Positions 24,691 through 37,900 of a stretch of 64,000 bases of DNA are shown here, piece by piece. A program made the position numbers and the translations under genes. The stretch's first letter is position 1; every line of letters begins with the position of its first letter. Origin of the DNA: Maylandia zebra (Eukaryota > Chordata > Actinopteri > Cichliformes > Cichlidae); the NCBI RefSeq assembly GCF_041146795.1, contig NC_135185.1, positions 29,261,529 through 29,325,528 on the forward strand, given 5' to 3'. The notes beneath the pieces are model-generated. The model was not told the DNA's origin. It worked only from the letters and a program-made list of their open reading frames with translations, and did not search any database.

Positions 24691-27288
24691 TTTGTTTCCC
24701 CAGTGCAGGTGATTAATAACTCCACTCTCTTTACTTGCTCCTCATCTTTGATAAAGGATTTGATTGGGTCTTCCAGCCTCTTTAAAATATGGATTTTTGA
24801 TTTTATAGTCTGGCTGTCCAGGATCCCTCTAATGTTACTTTTTGGGATTTTTTGGAAACCAGCACTTTAGCACATGAGAGAAAACAAGGAAAGAGGAGCT
24901 GTTTCAACAGGAGCCGCTTTCCTCTGTGTCTGCCTCTGCTGAGTGATGAAGATTAAAGAGAGACAGAGAGAGAGAGGGAGGGCAAGATTAAAAGGGGACC
25001 ATAGCTTGAGTGCAAGAGAGAGAAAAAGAGAGAAAGGGTGAAAGAAGGGAGGGAGGAAGAGCGCACGGAAGATAGCGAGCTATGACAGAGTGAGGGAGGG
25101 AGAGCATTTGCATAATGTCCTCCACCACAGTAAGTCCCTGAGGCTAGCCATGCTGGATAACAGAGGACCAATACTCTTAATTCAATCTCTTTATTTTTCT
25201 AATACTTCAGAAATTAATAATTCGTCCCCATTCCACCTCCAGCCACCCCCTCTCGTCCACAAAAACCACCGTGAGCGTCAGGCTGAGCTGCCTAAGTTTG
25301 TAACTTTAACCCAAGAAATTGATGTGAGCAGGCCTTGAGGCAGACCTGCTAATGAATGGATAGAGAGAGAAAGAAGAAAGTTAAAAGATGGTCTTTTATA
25401 AAGTAATTTAAGAAAATCCTGTTAGCTGGATCAAGTACAAGAGTATAATTTCTTAAAATGGGAAAAAGAGGAGCTTTCGCGCCTCTCCCGCACACTTAAT
25501 AACAAAATTAAGGAGGTAAAAAGATAAAGAGACAGAATCAATTAGGGCAGGCCTGGTAAACAGTGCTTAATGTACAGAGGGTGGGATGGTCCGTGGAGGT
25601 GGGATGATGGGTGTGATGCTTAGGTGCTAATAACCCTCAGGCTGCTTTATGCCACACCACCTCTGACATGTCCCGGATGAGAACTGGGCTGGGTGAGATG
25701 AGAGGGGGAGGACACAAATGCAGCCGCCCTCACTGCCATTTTAGATTTTTTTTTTTTTTTAAAAAGGGGAAAGTATTCGAGCAGTGCATGATATACCGAA
25801 CAATTCATTTTGGTAGTTTCAAACAAAAACATCTTTTTGCAAGAAAATTAAACAACCACAGTCCTTTTTTTTCTACTTAATTTCAGTTTCATTGGCTCCT
25901 CTGTTGTAGCTTTCCTTCCCCACCAAGTCAATAGGACACCCCTTTCTGTTTCCCGATGACACGATCATTCTCCTATGGCACAGGCGTAGAGAGACACCCA
26001 TCAAGTTGACAGCCTGTTAACCAGGCACTAAACACACTAGAGATAAGAGGAGATTATCAGACTGTTATTGTTCCAAAGGGGAGTCCTCTGTCACAGAGAC
26101 CTGGCCAGGCTCAGTCAGTCAGGGAGCTGGGTTGATGGTACAGTGCCGGTGGTGATTATTTTTTGGGGAGAAGAGGATCCTTTGCCATTAGTTCCCTCTG
26201 TTGTAAGAAAACTGGAGTTTTTCCTCAGTGTGTCAAAATCAGATCAATCACACGAACAAACTTGTTTTGAAAATTATTCGTCACTTAACTAAAGTCATTG
26301 TTCATCGAGTATATGAACTCAGCATGGTTGTGTGCATGCTGAAAGTGGAAAGCAAGTGTTTTTAATGCAGTGTTTAAACAATTAAATCATTTTCTGCTTT
26401 AATAACACCAAAAATACCTTCGTTTTTTATCAAGTTGCACTTCGTTATTCCTGTGCACCATTTTTAGCGTTTACAGTTGTTCTTTTTGTAAGCTTGCACA
26501 TCATGTGTGCTGATTATCATGAGTGGATTGGCTCACTTATTGTTAAAAAAAATAAACTTGTATCTTTTGTCAGTTATTATTGAATTATTCCTGGTGTCTG
26601 TGTATTTTTTCATTATGCAGAACAAAAAGGGAAATTTCTCGTAGAATTGGAAACACTGCAAAGATATATAGAGTTATGATATGATTTCTTTTAAATTACT
26701 GCATTATTTACAATTATATATAATACTAATATATTAATGATATCCAGCACATAAATTATAGGGAATTTATTGTTGAAAATGACAAAGAATTAATTACAAT
26801 GAAATTAAAAATAACCAAATTAAATTTCCAGCGTCTTATCTTGGGGATCGTTATAATTTGTATCTTTACCTTTGCACAGAAATGTGACTCTTTTGACCTT
26901 TTATCCAGCGCGTCACTTGTGTTCCACTTCCTCAGTAGATAAAAGCAAGGATGAATGCTCTCTGTGGGCATACCAAACACTGAGCATTATTTGATTCACA
27001 TTCCCTTGGGTGTTATGACTGGGAAATAATTGTTCGTATTTGTATTTGTTTCTTTTAACTGTGGTGTGCTCTGGGAAATTCTTAATACCTTCTAGAGATT
27101 ATACGGTAACTCCCAAACTCCCATGATTATAATTAAGCCTGACTTGGTTATAAAATGAGCAAATAGCAATTTAGTTTTGCATCGTGTGAGGGAGCATCTC
27201 TGTGTGTTCCCTGTGTCTCCGCACATCTTTACATTTCTAAATATACTTGTGATGGTGCTTGTGAGTTTGAATATATACATGCGTTGTG

Positions 27289-27289
<1 letters not shown>
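24691..27289. other. gene-free stretch
   Basis: Purine-rich DNA at about 24950-25110 and a T run near 25746-25761. No gene, RNA or recognisable transposon is visible. Confidence 0.55.

Positions 27290-27345
<56 letters not shown>
27290..27345. repeat. (TG)n microsatellite
   Basis: About 28 uninterrupted TG units. It is the source of spurious Cys/Val and His/Thr frames on both strands. Confidence 0.95.
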
Positions 27346-27346
<1 letters not shown>

Positions 27347-30026
27347 AGGGGAAAGTGCTGCAGAGGAAATGCACATATTGAAAGTGTTTGTTTGGGCATG
27401 GAGACTGCTATCATCTTTCTTCTTGCAAAGAGAAAAAAAGAAGACAAAAAACACACACACACAAACATTCCCCCATCCATTCTTTCTCTATCTCGCACTC
27501 ACTCTCTTCAGCTCTCTCCCTCTCTCTTTCTGTATCACTTACAAAGGCAGCCGTTTCCTCCAAAATGAGGCCACGTACGGAAGGTATGCAAATGAAATCA
27601 TTGCTCGTGGATTAGAATGGGACACCATATACCCTAAATCATGATTGTCAATCATGGCTGGGGATTAAGGGATATGGGCTCACAGACCTAAAAAAGCAAC
27701 ATTTCCCCCCTCAGGCAGATCCCCATTGTGAGAAGCTCTGAGGAGGAGAGGGCTCCACAGGGGAGGAGAGCAACACTGGAGCACTAGTGCCCCCTTCTGT
27801 CTCATGTTCACCGCACCGTTTCATCATCAAACACAGCCAGCCTCAACAGAAATAAGAGGCTGGCACACACAAGCCTATTCATTTACATTCGATGTAGCCG
27901 CGGGCAAAAACTTGATTAGACAAACGCACATGCTTTGGTGATGCAGTGTTTCATCTTCAGTGGAGGAGAGAGAGAGACCTCATTTGTTTCTCTGGCAAGT
28001 GTGCAGGCTTGGTTCAACATCAGTGGGTTAGGAGGGCCAAAGGCCTTACAAACGTAACAGATGTTTGTTTGCCCTGTGAGTGAATGTGTTTAACACCAAA
28101 GTCCCTTAAACATCACAATCAATTTGTTTTTTATACCGTGATTTTAAAATGCTTCTGCAGTATTTTTCTTAGTCCTGCACGCACCAACATGCCAATAATG
28201 GAGTGCACTGTATGGAATTTAAGCATGTATTGTACACTATAATAGCAAGACTGGACCAGTTGCTAGAATTCCTGATAATTACCCATAATGCACAGTAATA
28301 TTAAATTATATATTATAACGGTAAGTACATCTACATAAAATAATTAAGAGGAAATGTGCTTAATGTTGCTGCAACTCGAGATTCCTCCTTCGTATTTAGG
28401 AAGTAGTGCAGCTCCTCACACAGAGACATGTTTAGTGGATTGTGTGTGCAGACCCCGGAGCCCTCAGCTAGAGTGCCAGTCTGTTCCTGTGGAGCAGTCA
28501 ACCAGACAAACCCAGCCAAGAGAGAGCAAGGCACAGGCACCGGGCCAGGAAATAGCACTGGAAGACACTCCACTACGGCAGAGAATTAATAGTGTTTTTA
28601 GGAGATGGGGAGGGTGGAGGAAGAAGGGCAAAAAAAAAAAGCAGAACAAACAAACTACTTTGTGACATCTTCAAGAAACTGGTTGTGTATGATTGCAAGA
28701 ATCAAGGGATTATTAAACCCCATTAGATAATAAAAGCGAGCAAAGGAGGAGAGTTGGCACCGTTCACATCCTGCACAGTGCAGCCCTCAGCTGCCCAAGA
28801 CTGAAGGTGGCGTGGCACCTGTGCCTTTTTGGCCCTGGCATCGCATGGGCAGGAGGTCAAGGCCAGGGCAACATCTGCATCGCATCAGAGGGCCTGGATG
28901 TGTGCCACCAAAGTCTCTCACAGAGGAATTCTGAAGAATAGATTTGAAAAAGACCACAAAAGCCTTTCTTTGAATATCCACCATAGATGTATAAATATGA
29001 AGATCCCACTGTTTTAATAGTTTTTACTCCAATTCAGCTCATATGTAAACTAGCTAATCAGGATACAGTGATCCCATCTGTTGTGTGATTTCTAAACATC
29101 GCTCATTGTTTGCTTCGAAAATGCTAAGAACGGAGGACATTTAGTCAGACAAGATGTTCTCCGTGAGGCCAAAGCACTCATGGATCTAGTCACAATTACT
29201 GCCTAATTTTAACAGGGGGGATCCTTAATCCCAGACTGTCTTCCACAGCGAGTCCACCTGAGTCATCTTTTCACTGGTGGGTAAAATAAACCAGAAAAAT
29301 TGATATGAGCCACAAGCACACTAAAGAGCAAATCATTATGCATCATTAGGTGAAGATTTAGTTTAAACGTGTTTAGCAGGAATTAAGCAAAGCTGTTGTT
29401 GACATGGATTGACTGCTGTAATGCTTTATTGTCAGGGCTCCAGGAGGCAGAGAGAGGGACGGCCTAGTTGGGGAAGCAGCAATGCGCCGAAAGCAAGGAT
29501 TTATGGGATATTGGGAGAACTAGCCGGGTGAGTGGACAAATAAGAAGCTACGGTCGATGATTTGGCAGAGGAGACAAAGGAGGGAGGGAGATGCATAAAG
29601 ACAGCAAACAAATAGTGTCAGAGAGGATTCAGCTGTAGAATAAAATTAAAAGCATTGGTTAAAAACCAGATGCTTGAAATGTGCACGTAGAGAGGTTCTA
29701 TTTGAAACTACTGTACTACAGACAGAATATAATTTTCTCACCTTCAAGAGATTTGGATTTGTGTGGATTAAAACCCCTTAGATTACAAAACAACCATTTT
29801 CAATGAGAGCCTCTTTCACTGACACCTGGCTAAACAAAGCTTGATCTAATAGCACGGTTTAAAGATTTAATTGCACAATGGAAAGGTCAAAACGATCGAT
29901 ATTGTAGGTATGAGGTATTGGTGATCACAGTCCCGGTATAAATTCAAAGCTAACTGCACACATCTTGGCATGGTTTCCTTGCACGGGAGCAGATATTCTG
30001 CTATCTGAATACAAAAGCGGCGGACA

Positions 30027-30059
30027 GTTTCCTGTTAAAACAGGAAACAGTTTTAACAG
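30027..30059. repeat. overlapping small inverted repeats
   Basis: GTTTCCTGTT/AACAGGAAAC (30027-30036 and 30039-30048) forms one perfect 10-bp hairpin. CTGTTAAAAC/GTTTTAACAG (30032-30041 and 30050-30059) forms another that overlaps it, so two mutually exclusive hairpins are possible. Confidence 0.7.
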
Positions 30060-31338
30060 AAAGTAAAAATCAAAAGTAGAACGACACGTTCACGGTCAGT
30101 TCAACCACAGTCTTTCTGCTGTCCTGACACCAGCGTATGTTTGTATGTGTTGGAGTCTTTATGTTTCTGAATGTGTATGCAAGAGCTGCTCAAACTGACG
30201 AGTAAGAGAGGACAGTCTTATCCAGCTCTCCAGTGTTGACAGTTTTACTAATCCCCTCCACCTGCTCAAACACCCACCCCAAAAAATACATCCCTCCCCC
30301 TTTTCCATGTGCCTGTGCTGGGAGTCCCTGGGGCCAGGCTGCACCTCTGCCTTCGTCTCCACACCAGTTATCGTCTCTGGCCTGGCTCCGCTCCCCTAAC
30401 CCCTTCCCGCGCCACACACATTAATCGGCGCAAAAACAAATAGTTTTCAAATGTTTGGAAAAGACCCACTGTTTGCATCAGGGCCTAACAAAATAATTTT
30501 TACAAGCTATCCAGTTGTGATTAGGGCTGAGAGAATTGAATTTATGTGGCATTGATAATATTAATATTAGCCTAATTAATTATGTTGTTTGAACTTGCAC
30601 AGCACCGTGTGTACCCTCTACACAACACTAACCAGCCGGCGCTGGAACTGAGCTTTCAGCCATCTCTATCTCCCCAGCTCTCCCCCAGTCCATGACTACT
30701 GCACACAATTCATCAACTCGTAGATATCTAATCCCCTCTGGCTCTGCTCACTTCCTGAAGTCTAAGAAAGAACTTTACTCTGGTGGCAAGAATTCCTATG
30801 AATACTTGATGACTTCTATAGACAGACTGTTTCATCTCACTTTGAAAGTCACATTTGAAGAGAACTCAGCAAACTTTCTATTCACAGCTCCCCAATTTAT
30901 GAAGGATATTCATAGACGGACAGTAATAAAATGCAACAGATTTTTATTGGGTCACTAATTAAGGTAAACAGCAGTACAATGAGAGCGACTTTGTATAAGA
31001 GACAGTTTTGGGCATTAGGTACACGACCCTTCGTCTTTCTCAGTGTAGAAGCTCCCTAATAAGCCCTGTGTGAAGAAGTCCCTTCTTGCTTGTTTCCTTA
31101 ATCATTAGAGGTCCACACTGTAGTGTCTCCTGACCCAGAAACACTGCAGATCAGACTGACAATGTCTTTGGACTGTGTGCCCCACTGGATGAGCAAGTGT
31201 TGATCTGTGCAATTACAGTGACACATACTCAGTGACCCATCACACCAATCATCTAAGCCATAAAGAGACCACCCAAACCTACAGAGAGGTTCTCAGACCT
31301 GTTTGCAGCTCGGATCACACTACTCTGAGATGGCCTCT

Positions 31339-31372
31339 TGACCTGTAATTTGTGGTCAAGGGTCAAAGGTTA
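31339..31372 (+). promoter_or_regulatory. cluster of nuclear-receptor half-sites including a DR1
   Basis: GGGTCAAAGGTTA (31360-31372) is close to the DR1 consensus bound by HNF4, RXR heterodimers and COUP-TF. TTGACC (31339-31344) and GGTCAA (31354-31359) lie directly upstream as inverted half-sites. The motifs are visible; activity is inferred. Confidence 0.3.
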
Positions 31373-31953
31373 TAGAGGTGGTCATGTGTCTCTCTTAGCC
31401 AGACAGACCTCAGATCTCATGCTTAGTCAGGCTGTCTCTGTCTGGTTTCCTACAGTTCATTACAAGGGGTAGCTGTCTGCAATGCACAGAGTGACTACAG
31501 CCTTGACTTTACAGTGTGATTGTTGACAGATTCCCTTTAAAGCAGCTTTCGGGTCCACTTCTGTGCACAGGTGCAGCCACAGAATTTATATTTTTGGCAC
31601 AATAAAAAAAAAAGTGTTTCTTTTTAGATAACCATAGAAATGAGTAATGTCCATTTACTTAGATTTCAGATATCTTTGCCATAGATTAGTATTTAAAAAC
31701 AATTGAAATTAAGTCAATAGACATTTAAATTTCTTCAGCTTGGAGAAATAAACAATGGGAAAAAAAGGTAAAATGCACACATTCAAGGAGCACTGGCCCT
31801 TGTCTCCATGACGCACAAAGCAATCCCAGTACAGTCTGTATGCTAGGGCCAGACTGATGCATTCACTGAAGCAGTAATGGGTATCTTCAAGATGCATCAT
31901 CTCATCAAAGCATAATTTACTGGACGGAGCTCAGGGAGGTGTTGAAACAGTCA

Positions 31954-34900
31954 TTAACTGAAGTGTCTACCAAGTCGAGCTGAACGGTAATCCACTCTGA
32001 GCTGGACGAAGGCGTGCAGGAGGTTTCGGTCCAGATTGGTTAGCTGCTCACCCGAACAGACCTGCTTCAGGTTATCAGGGGCAACCACCAGGAGGTTACA
32101 AAGGGCATGGAGTGTGTCAAAGAGCTGCAGCACCAGAGGGACCTGAACGACAGTGAAGTACAAGACTGTTTACATACTTTAGGTTTTTATACATTTAGAT
32201 TAAATAAAAATGTCTAATATTTGCAGACTCTCTGTGAGAATTGCCAGTTTTTCCATATAATATAGTTAATTGTGAATAGATTAATTTAATTTATTTATTT
32301 GCTACATAACATGATACACGGGTCAAGTTTTTTAAACCTCTACATCAGTGTTGTCCCCCCCAACCTTAACCCTAGTCCCCATATGTTTTTGTTTGAGGTA
32401 AACAAACTGCGAGCAATAGTCTACAAAAATGCCAGATTTAGTAAAAATGACACAAATTACAATAAAATGCATACATGCAAATTTATATTTATAAATGCAT
32501 ATTCTTTTTTTAGTCATCAGAAGGTTAAAAAATCAAATTTTCTGAGAATTTTTAATGGTTCATCCTTTACGGGGTTAAATAATTAATAATTAAAATGAAT
32601 TGTCTTGTGGACTTTTAACAGCTGTTCTGACAAAATAAGCAAATGTACACGTTAAACACGGAAAATTTACAATGCTGTTGGTCCATGTATGTTTAGACTG
32701 AATGTTTAACAAAGGAAAATAAGCAATCAAATAATCAATGATGGAAATAATTCTTATTTGCCACCCTTCTTGTTTGTACTGAAAGATTAACAAAGGATGC
32801 CAGAGCCTTTATTTTGGATTGGCCTGACCAGTTTATTTAATAAAACATCCCAGGTAGAGCCTTTGTAGGAAAAGCCATGTTTGCCCTGTGACCAGTGCAT
32901 TCTGGACCTATGCTCCACCCCCCACCCCACCCCACACTCACCCTGAAGTCCTTGGCGCATCGTCGGTATTCAGCCACGTCGCAGATGGCCAGCATCCCTC
33001 CCATTGAGCTGTAGCTGTATTGCTGTAGATGCTCATGGATGAGCCGGTGGAAACGAATGCCCAACTCCGTCAGCACTGTGTCCACATTTTTCCCATCCAT
33101 GGACTTCCGCACGTGCTCCACCTGCCGACTGACGTAGGCACATACCTTGGAGCAGGCCTGTCAAGGTGGGGGGTACACGAGGAGAAACATGGAAAACACG
33201 TTCAGTCCGACACACTATCTGTATTTAGTCGAAGAAAAACTAGGTGTGGATTTGATTTGCAAGTTTCCTTTGCTAATTTGTTTAGTTTTGAATGTGAGCT
33301 CCTTAAAGCGAGCTGAAGATTTTTCTCTCTTACTGTAGTGTACTGGATCATGACATTGTTTTCATCCTCAGGCCTGAAATCTGTCTTCTTCTGCTCTGTT
33401 GCCAAGATGTGCTTCATCTGGCCCACCATGCAGTTTAGTGTTCTGTGTGCAGCAGGGAGAAAGATTAAAAACAAAACACCCATAAATGTCTTTTAAAACT
33501 ACTTGCTATTTCATTACAGACAAAGTATTAGAAACACACAGACCTGTCGATTCCTGTGTCCAGTTTCACTTCCATCTGCTCTATCACCTCTTTTTTCTTG
33601 TGCAAACACTCTGCCAACTTTGGAGATGAGCTAAAATCAGATTAGGAAAGATAAATTCAGGAAAATCTTTTTACTAGATGAATAAAAGGTTCATCATCTT
33701 TAACCCTTAACTGACCTTATCAGAGGCATGAGCTGGTCATTAAACTGTTTGTCAAACAAATGAAAGATAGAGTTCGCCTGCTGAACCACATCCAGGAAGT
33801 ACAGGTTGGCATTCTTTGCATCAGGTGAGGGAATTGCTGTAGAAGAGAAAGAGAGAAAGCCAGACGATAGGAGAAAAAAAAAGTGGGTGAAAGCATGAAT
33901 CAACATGATTCACAAAGAGCAGAAAACCACTAGTGCCTGATGTCTACTTCTTGGCATTAGAGAAATATAATGCATGAAGCAGAAATTCTCAGTAATGCTC
34001 TATTTCAGTGTCAGACAGTGAGGAGAAAGTAATCAAACCACAGGGACATCAATGATCCATTTCCTTAATGCAGAATGTACCTAACGAATTGAGCACTGGG
34101 ATGTACCAAATGCATGTTTAGTTCCACTGTAGCTGGCTGAAAATGATAAGCTGCTCCCTTATTATACAGTCCCATAGAAAATGTAAAGAAGTGCCAAAAG
34201 CGCAGCCTGCATGGCATCAAGGTAACTTGGATTTTTCACTTTTTCATATGGAACAGACATTAATGGGCACATGTAACCAACCGCAGTAAGTGATGTCAGA
34301 GCAGGTGTTTTCCTCTAGGTGTCGAATCAAAAACGGAGGATGTGGCCTGCCAGGTAACATACTTGATGGTTTCAACTCATGTGGAGCAAGGAGAATGATG
34401 ATGGATCTTCCACATGCGGCTAAGAAATTGGGATTTCTTTTGTCTTTGATAAAATGATTTGTGTCTGTCACTATGTGTTAGTTCAGTGATAGACTGGTGC
34501 CTTGTCCAGCGTGTACCCTGACTCACCGAATGACAGCTGGGTTAGGCTTCCCGCCAGCACTGAATTCGATGTGTTTCCAGCTTCCTTTGTTAGTGTTTTG
34601 TTACAAATAAATGTAAGACAGAAATATTGTATTCATCTGGTTTTCCACACCTAATCTGCTCTGGTTCAACAGTTTGAGAACCACTGGACTAGACCATTAT
34701 CAAAGTTTCACCAGGATGGCTGCTATTATTTAACAGTCTGCTGGCTGTTTGATTGAAAAGCTTTTCTTACAAGATGGCAAGGAAGACCTGGATCATCCTT
34801 GCCAGTAAATTAAAAGTTTTAGTTTTAGGACACAGCTATAGTGAACACTGCAGACAAACATTATGGTTTTAATGAGCTAAGTTGGATTTACCTGAGAGGC

Positions 34901-37900
34901 CAATCTCTAAGGCGTAATCAATGTGTTCTACACAAAGGTGGTCAACCAGTAGCAGGAAGATTGAGAAGGCATTCTTGGGCAGGTCAGACGGGTCTGAAAG
35001 CTGTGTAACATCAAAGAAAAATATGCATTTAAACTTTTTCAAAAAACACAAATGCAGTACAGTTAGCGCACCGCTAGTAAACATAGGGCAGAAAAGCCTC
35101 ACCCTGTGGCATCTCTCAAAGGCATGGCGTGTCTCCTGCAACAAATTGACAACCAGCTCCGGAGAGAGAAAAGTCTCTCCGTGGGTGTCAATGCTAGGGC
35201 CCAATGGAAGATTGGTGCGTTGTCTGATCCGTTCCTTCAGATCTTGAATACTGTTACAAAAAACAAAACTTAAATTATGTTTTGTTTTTTTACCAGTTAA
35301 TCTTTTCTTTGTGTAAAATCAAATGTGTAAAAGTCTGACCTGCCAGCACCCACTGGCCGTTTCTGGTGATTCTTAGAGTCGTAGTATCGCTGCAGAATCA
35401 TGGCACCTCGAGTGCGAAGGTATTCTCTCTCCATGTCAATGTAACTTTCCAAGTATGAAGAAAAAATGCTCTTAATCAGCTTGGAGAGGAACGTATGCTT
35501 GTCTGAGCCCAGGTTGAACTCTGTGAGCTTTGTGGCTAATCCTGTGGTCCTTCAAAAGGGAAATAATCAGAGTCATAAACAAGAACAATGGTTTCCGGGT
35601 ACCCATGAAGTGAACTGAATTAAAAGTCAGCAAGTTAATTACCTGGTGTAAAGGTCATAGAGATTCTTGAGGTATTGTTCTACATCTGAGTGTCGAGTTT
35701 CATCCAGTTTTTCTTTAACATGTGCCTGCAGACACAAAGCCAGTTAAATATAACCAAAGACAGAGTAATACATCAAACTCTTCATTTCAGTAGAAATACC
35801 TGTAATTTGTTCTCAAAGATGTTCTGGATGAGTTTGGCCATGACAGTCTCAGGACTACTGAAGACCTCGCCCACCTGCTTATTGACCCTCTGGCAGAGGA
35901 CTGCCGTGTCCTCAAACACGTCATTCCTCACGTAGGCACCCTTACAAAAATAGATGACATCAGCAACATGTAAATGTCTGCAGATATTACTTGAAGCAAT
36001 ACTACCAAGTGTAAGAGGAACTTTACACACTCACCTCCTGACACTGCTTGATGTAGACGTCCACACAGTGTGCATAGCCCTTTTACGAAAAGACACAAGC
36101 ATTACATCGCTGTGCAACATTTCAAGGAAGTGCTAAAAATTTAAATCATACATGATTAATATGAACAGAATGGGAATCACAATTATCCAATTAATTTGAC
36201 CAAAGGTCAAATGTGGACACTGAACCCATTTTCTAGGTTACCTTGAAATGTAATAGAACTGCTGCAACCTCCCGCATACGTCCAATCTCACCCCTGCGCT
36301 GAGCTGCAGTGAACTCCTGGATTAACTGCCGCTCCAGGTCATGGTATTTACCTGGTTAGAAAACCAAACAACCACCAATAAATTATTAGATTTTATATTA
36401 TATTATTACAAAGGATTACTAGGATTTCTGATTTGACTACTCATAAAATGTGGCCTGATATTCATCTAAGTCACAGACACCAATAAACACAAGCTTATTA
36501 AATTAATGATACACAAACAGTTGTACTTCATGTGATTTAAAAATCAACACAGTGCAGGCTGGAAAAAGGAATTAAACTCTTAAATTTAGTTATGCATCTT
36601 AATGGCAAAAACCTCCATCAGATGAGGATGGTGTGCATCAGCACACATCAGCATGCCCCCATTCGGAAGCCAAAAAAAGTTTACAGGTCACATCCTACAG
36701 CATAAACATAAGTCAACTTACATAAGTCCCATTTTCCTCAGTTTTTCCACACTCCACAGTTTCATATAGAGACACCTTTATTGTGAAATGTCATTGTTTC
36801 CCCCTAGATTGGGAGACATCCAGGCCCCGAGATAGAAAAGAGTATACCGATGATCTAAGGGTTGAGTGCTAATGTACTTTCCTCTTTGCACAGACTTTTG
36901 TGTGTATTTGTGTTTATTATTAAAAAAAAACAAACACCAAAAAAACAACTTCTTTCTCATTAGTCCAGGAAACACTGATCAACAAGTGTTCTGGGATACC
37001 TAAATGGACTTCAGTAACCTTGACATATTGCACAAAGTTGTTTTGTGAGGGCAGAGGTTCCATTTGTCCTTCCATCAGCACACTGTCATTTACTGTTTTT
37101 CTTAGACTGGAAATAACGTTACAGAAACAAACATTTTTGCAAAGTTTTGATATTTCTGCAGGTGTTTTCTGTAAGCCTTGTTTGGTTTTTTCATTCTTTA
37201 TGTACACACACTTTTGCTCCTGGTCTGAACTCTGTAGTACATTCACTACTCATGACAGCAGCATCAGGCCTGGACAGATGACCACCCGGGTCTTCAGAAA
37301 TACTTTTACAGGCTTTTTAATGTTCGGACCCATGAAAGTTGTTGAGACTGAGGGATGGTTAAAACAAACAGTGTTTGTTTAACTTTAATAAGGTTTTCTT
37401 CATTGGAGCAGTGACTCAATATTCAATGTTCAATAATGTTTCTTCAAATGAAGAAAACTTGGTCATTCCAAGTAGTTTACAATAGAAACACTAAATGTGG
37501 GTGACTGTCAAAAACTTACTTGCAATTTTTGCCTTGACATCTGCAAACCTGGCAGAGAAAAACAGTAAATCAATATCAATGACATTTTAATCTATATACT
37601 AGTAAAATAAAAAAGTAGACTATTTTTAGAAATCACATGATGCTGTAAAGATTTAGTGTTGCGATTACACTGAGAGGAACAAAAGTAATACTCTGCGTTC
37701 CTCTTGTATGTCACTGCTTTTGTCTAAAGCTGCCTTCAGGATGCCTGACTCACCTGTCGAATGGCAGCTCCTGGGCAATGAGATGCAGCTTCTGAATGAT
37801 ATCAGCAGCTTCCTTAATCTGAGGAACAGAGAAAAAGTGAGAGTGGGTATGTATGTGTGTTTATGAGAGAGAGATATCAGGTGATGGAAAAAGAGTGAGA

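Larger units (their letters stand above)
27346..31953. other. gene-free stretch, exoc5 downstream flank
   Basis: No gene is supported. The last several hundred bases may include the exoc5 3' UTR (minus strand), but I could not place a convincing minus-strand polyadenylation signal close to the stop. Nested inverted repeats near 30027-30059 and a nuclear-receptor-type repeat near 31360 are listed separately. Confidence 0.5.

Noticed and set aside
27177..27644. Cys/Val- and His/Thr-rich frames on both strands
   Set aside because: They are translations of the TG microsatellite at 27290-27345 and its flanks.
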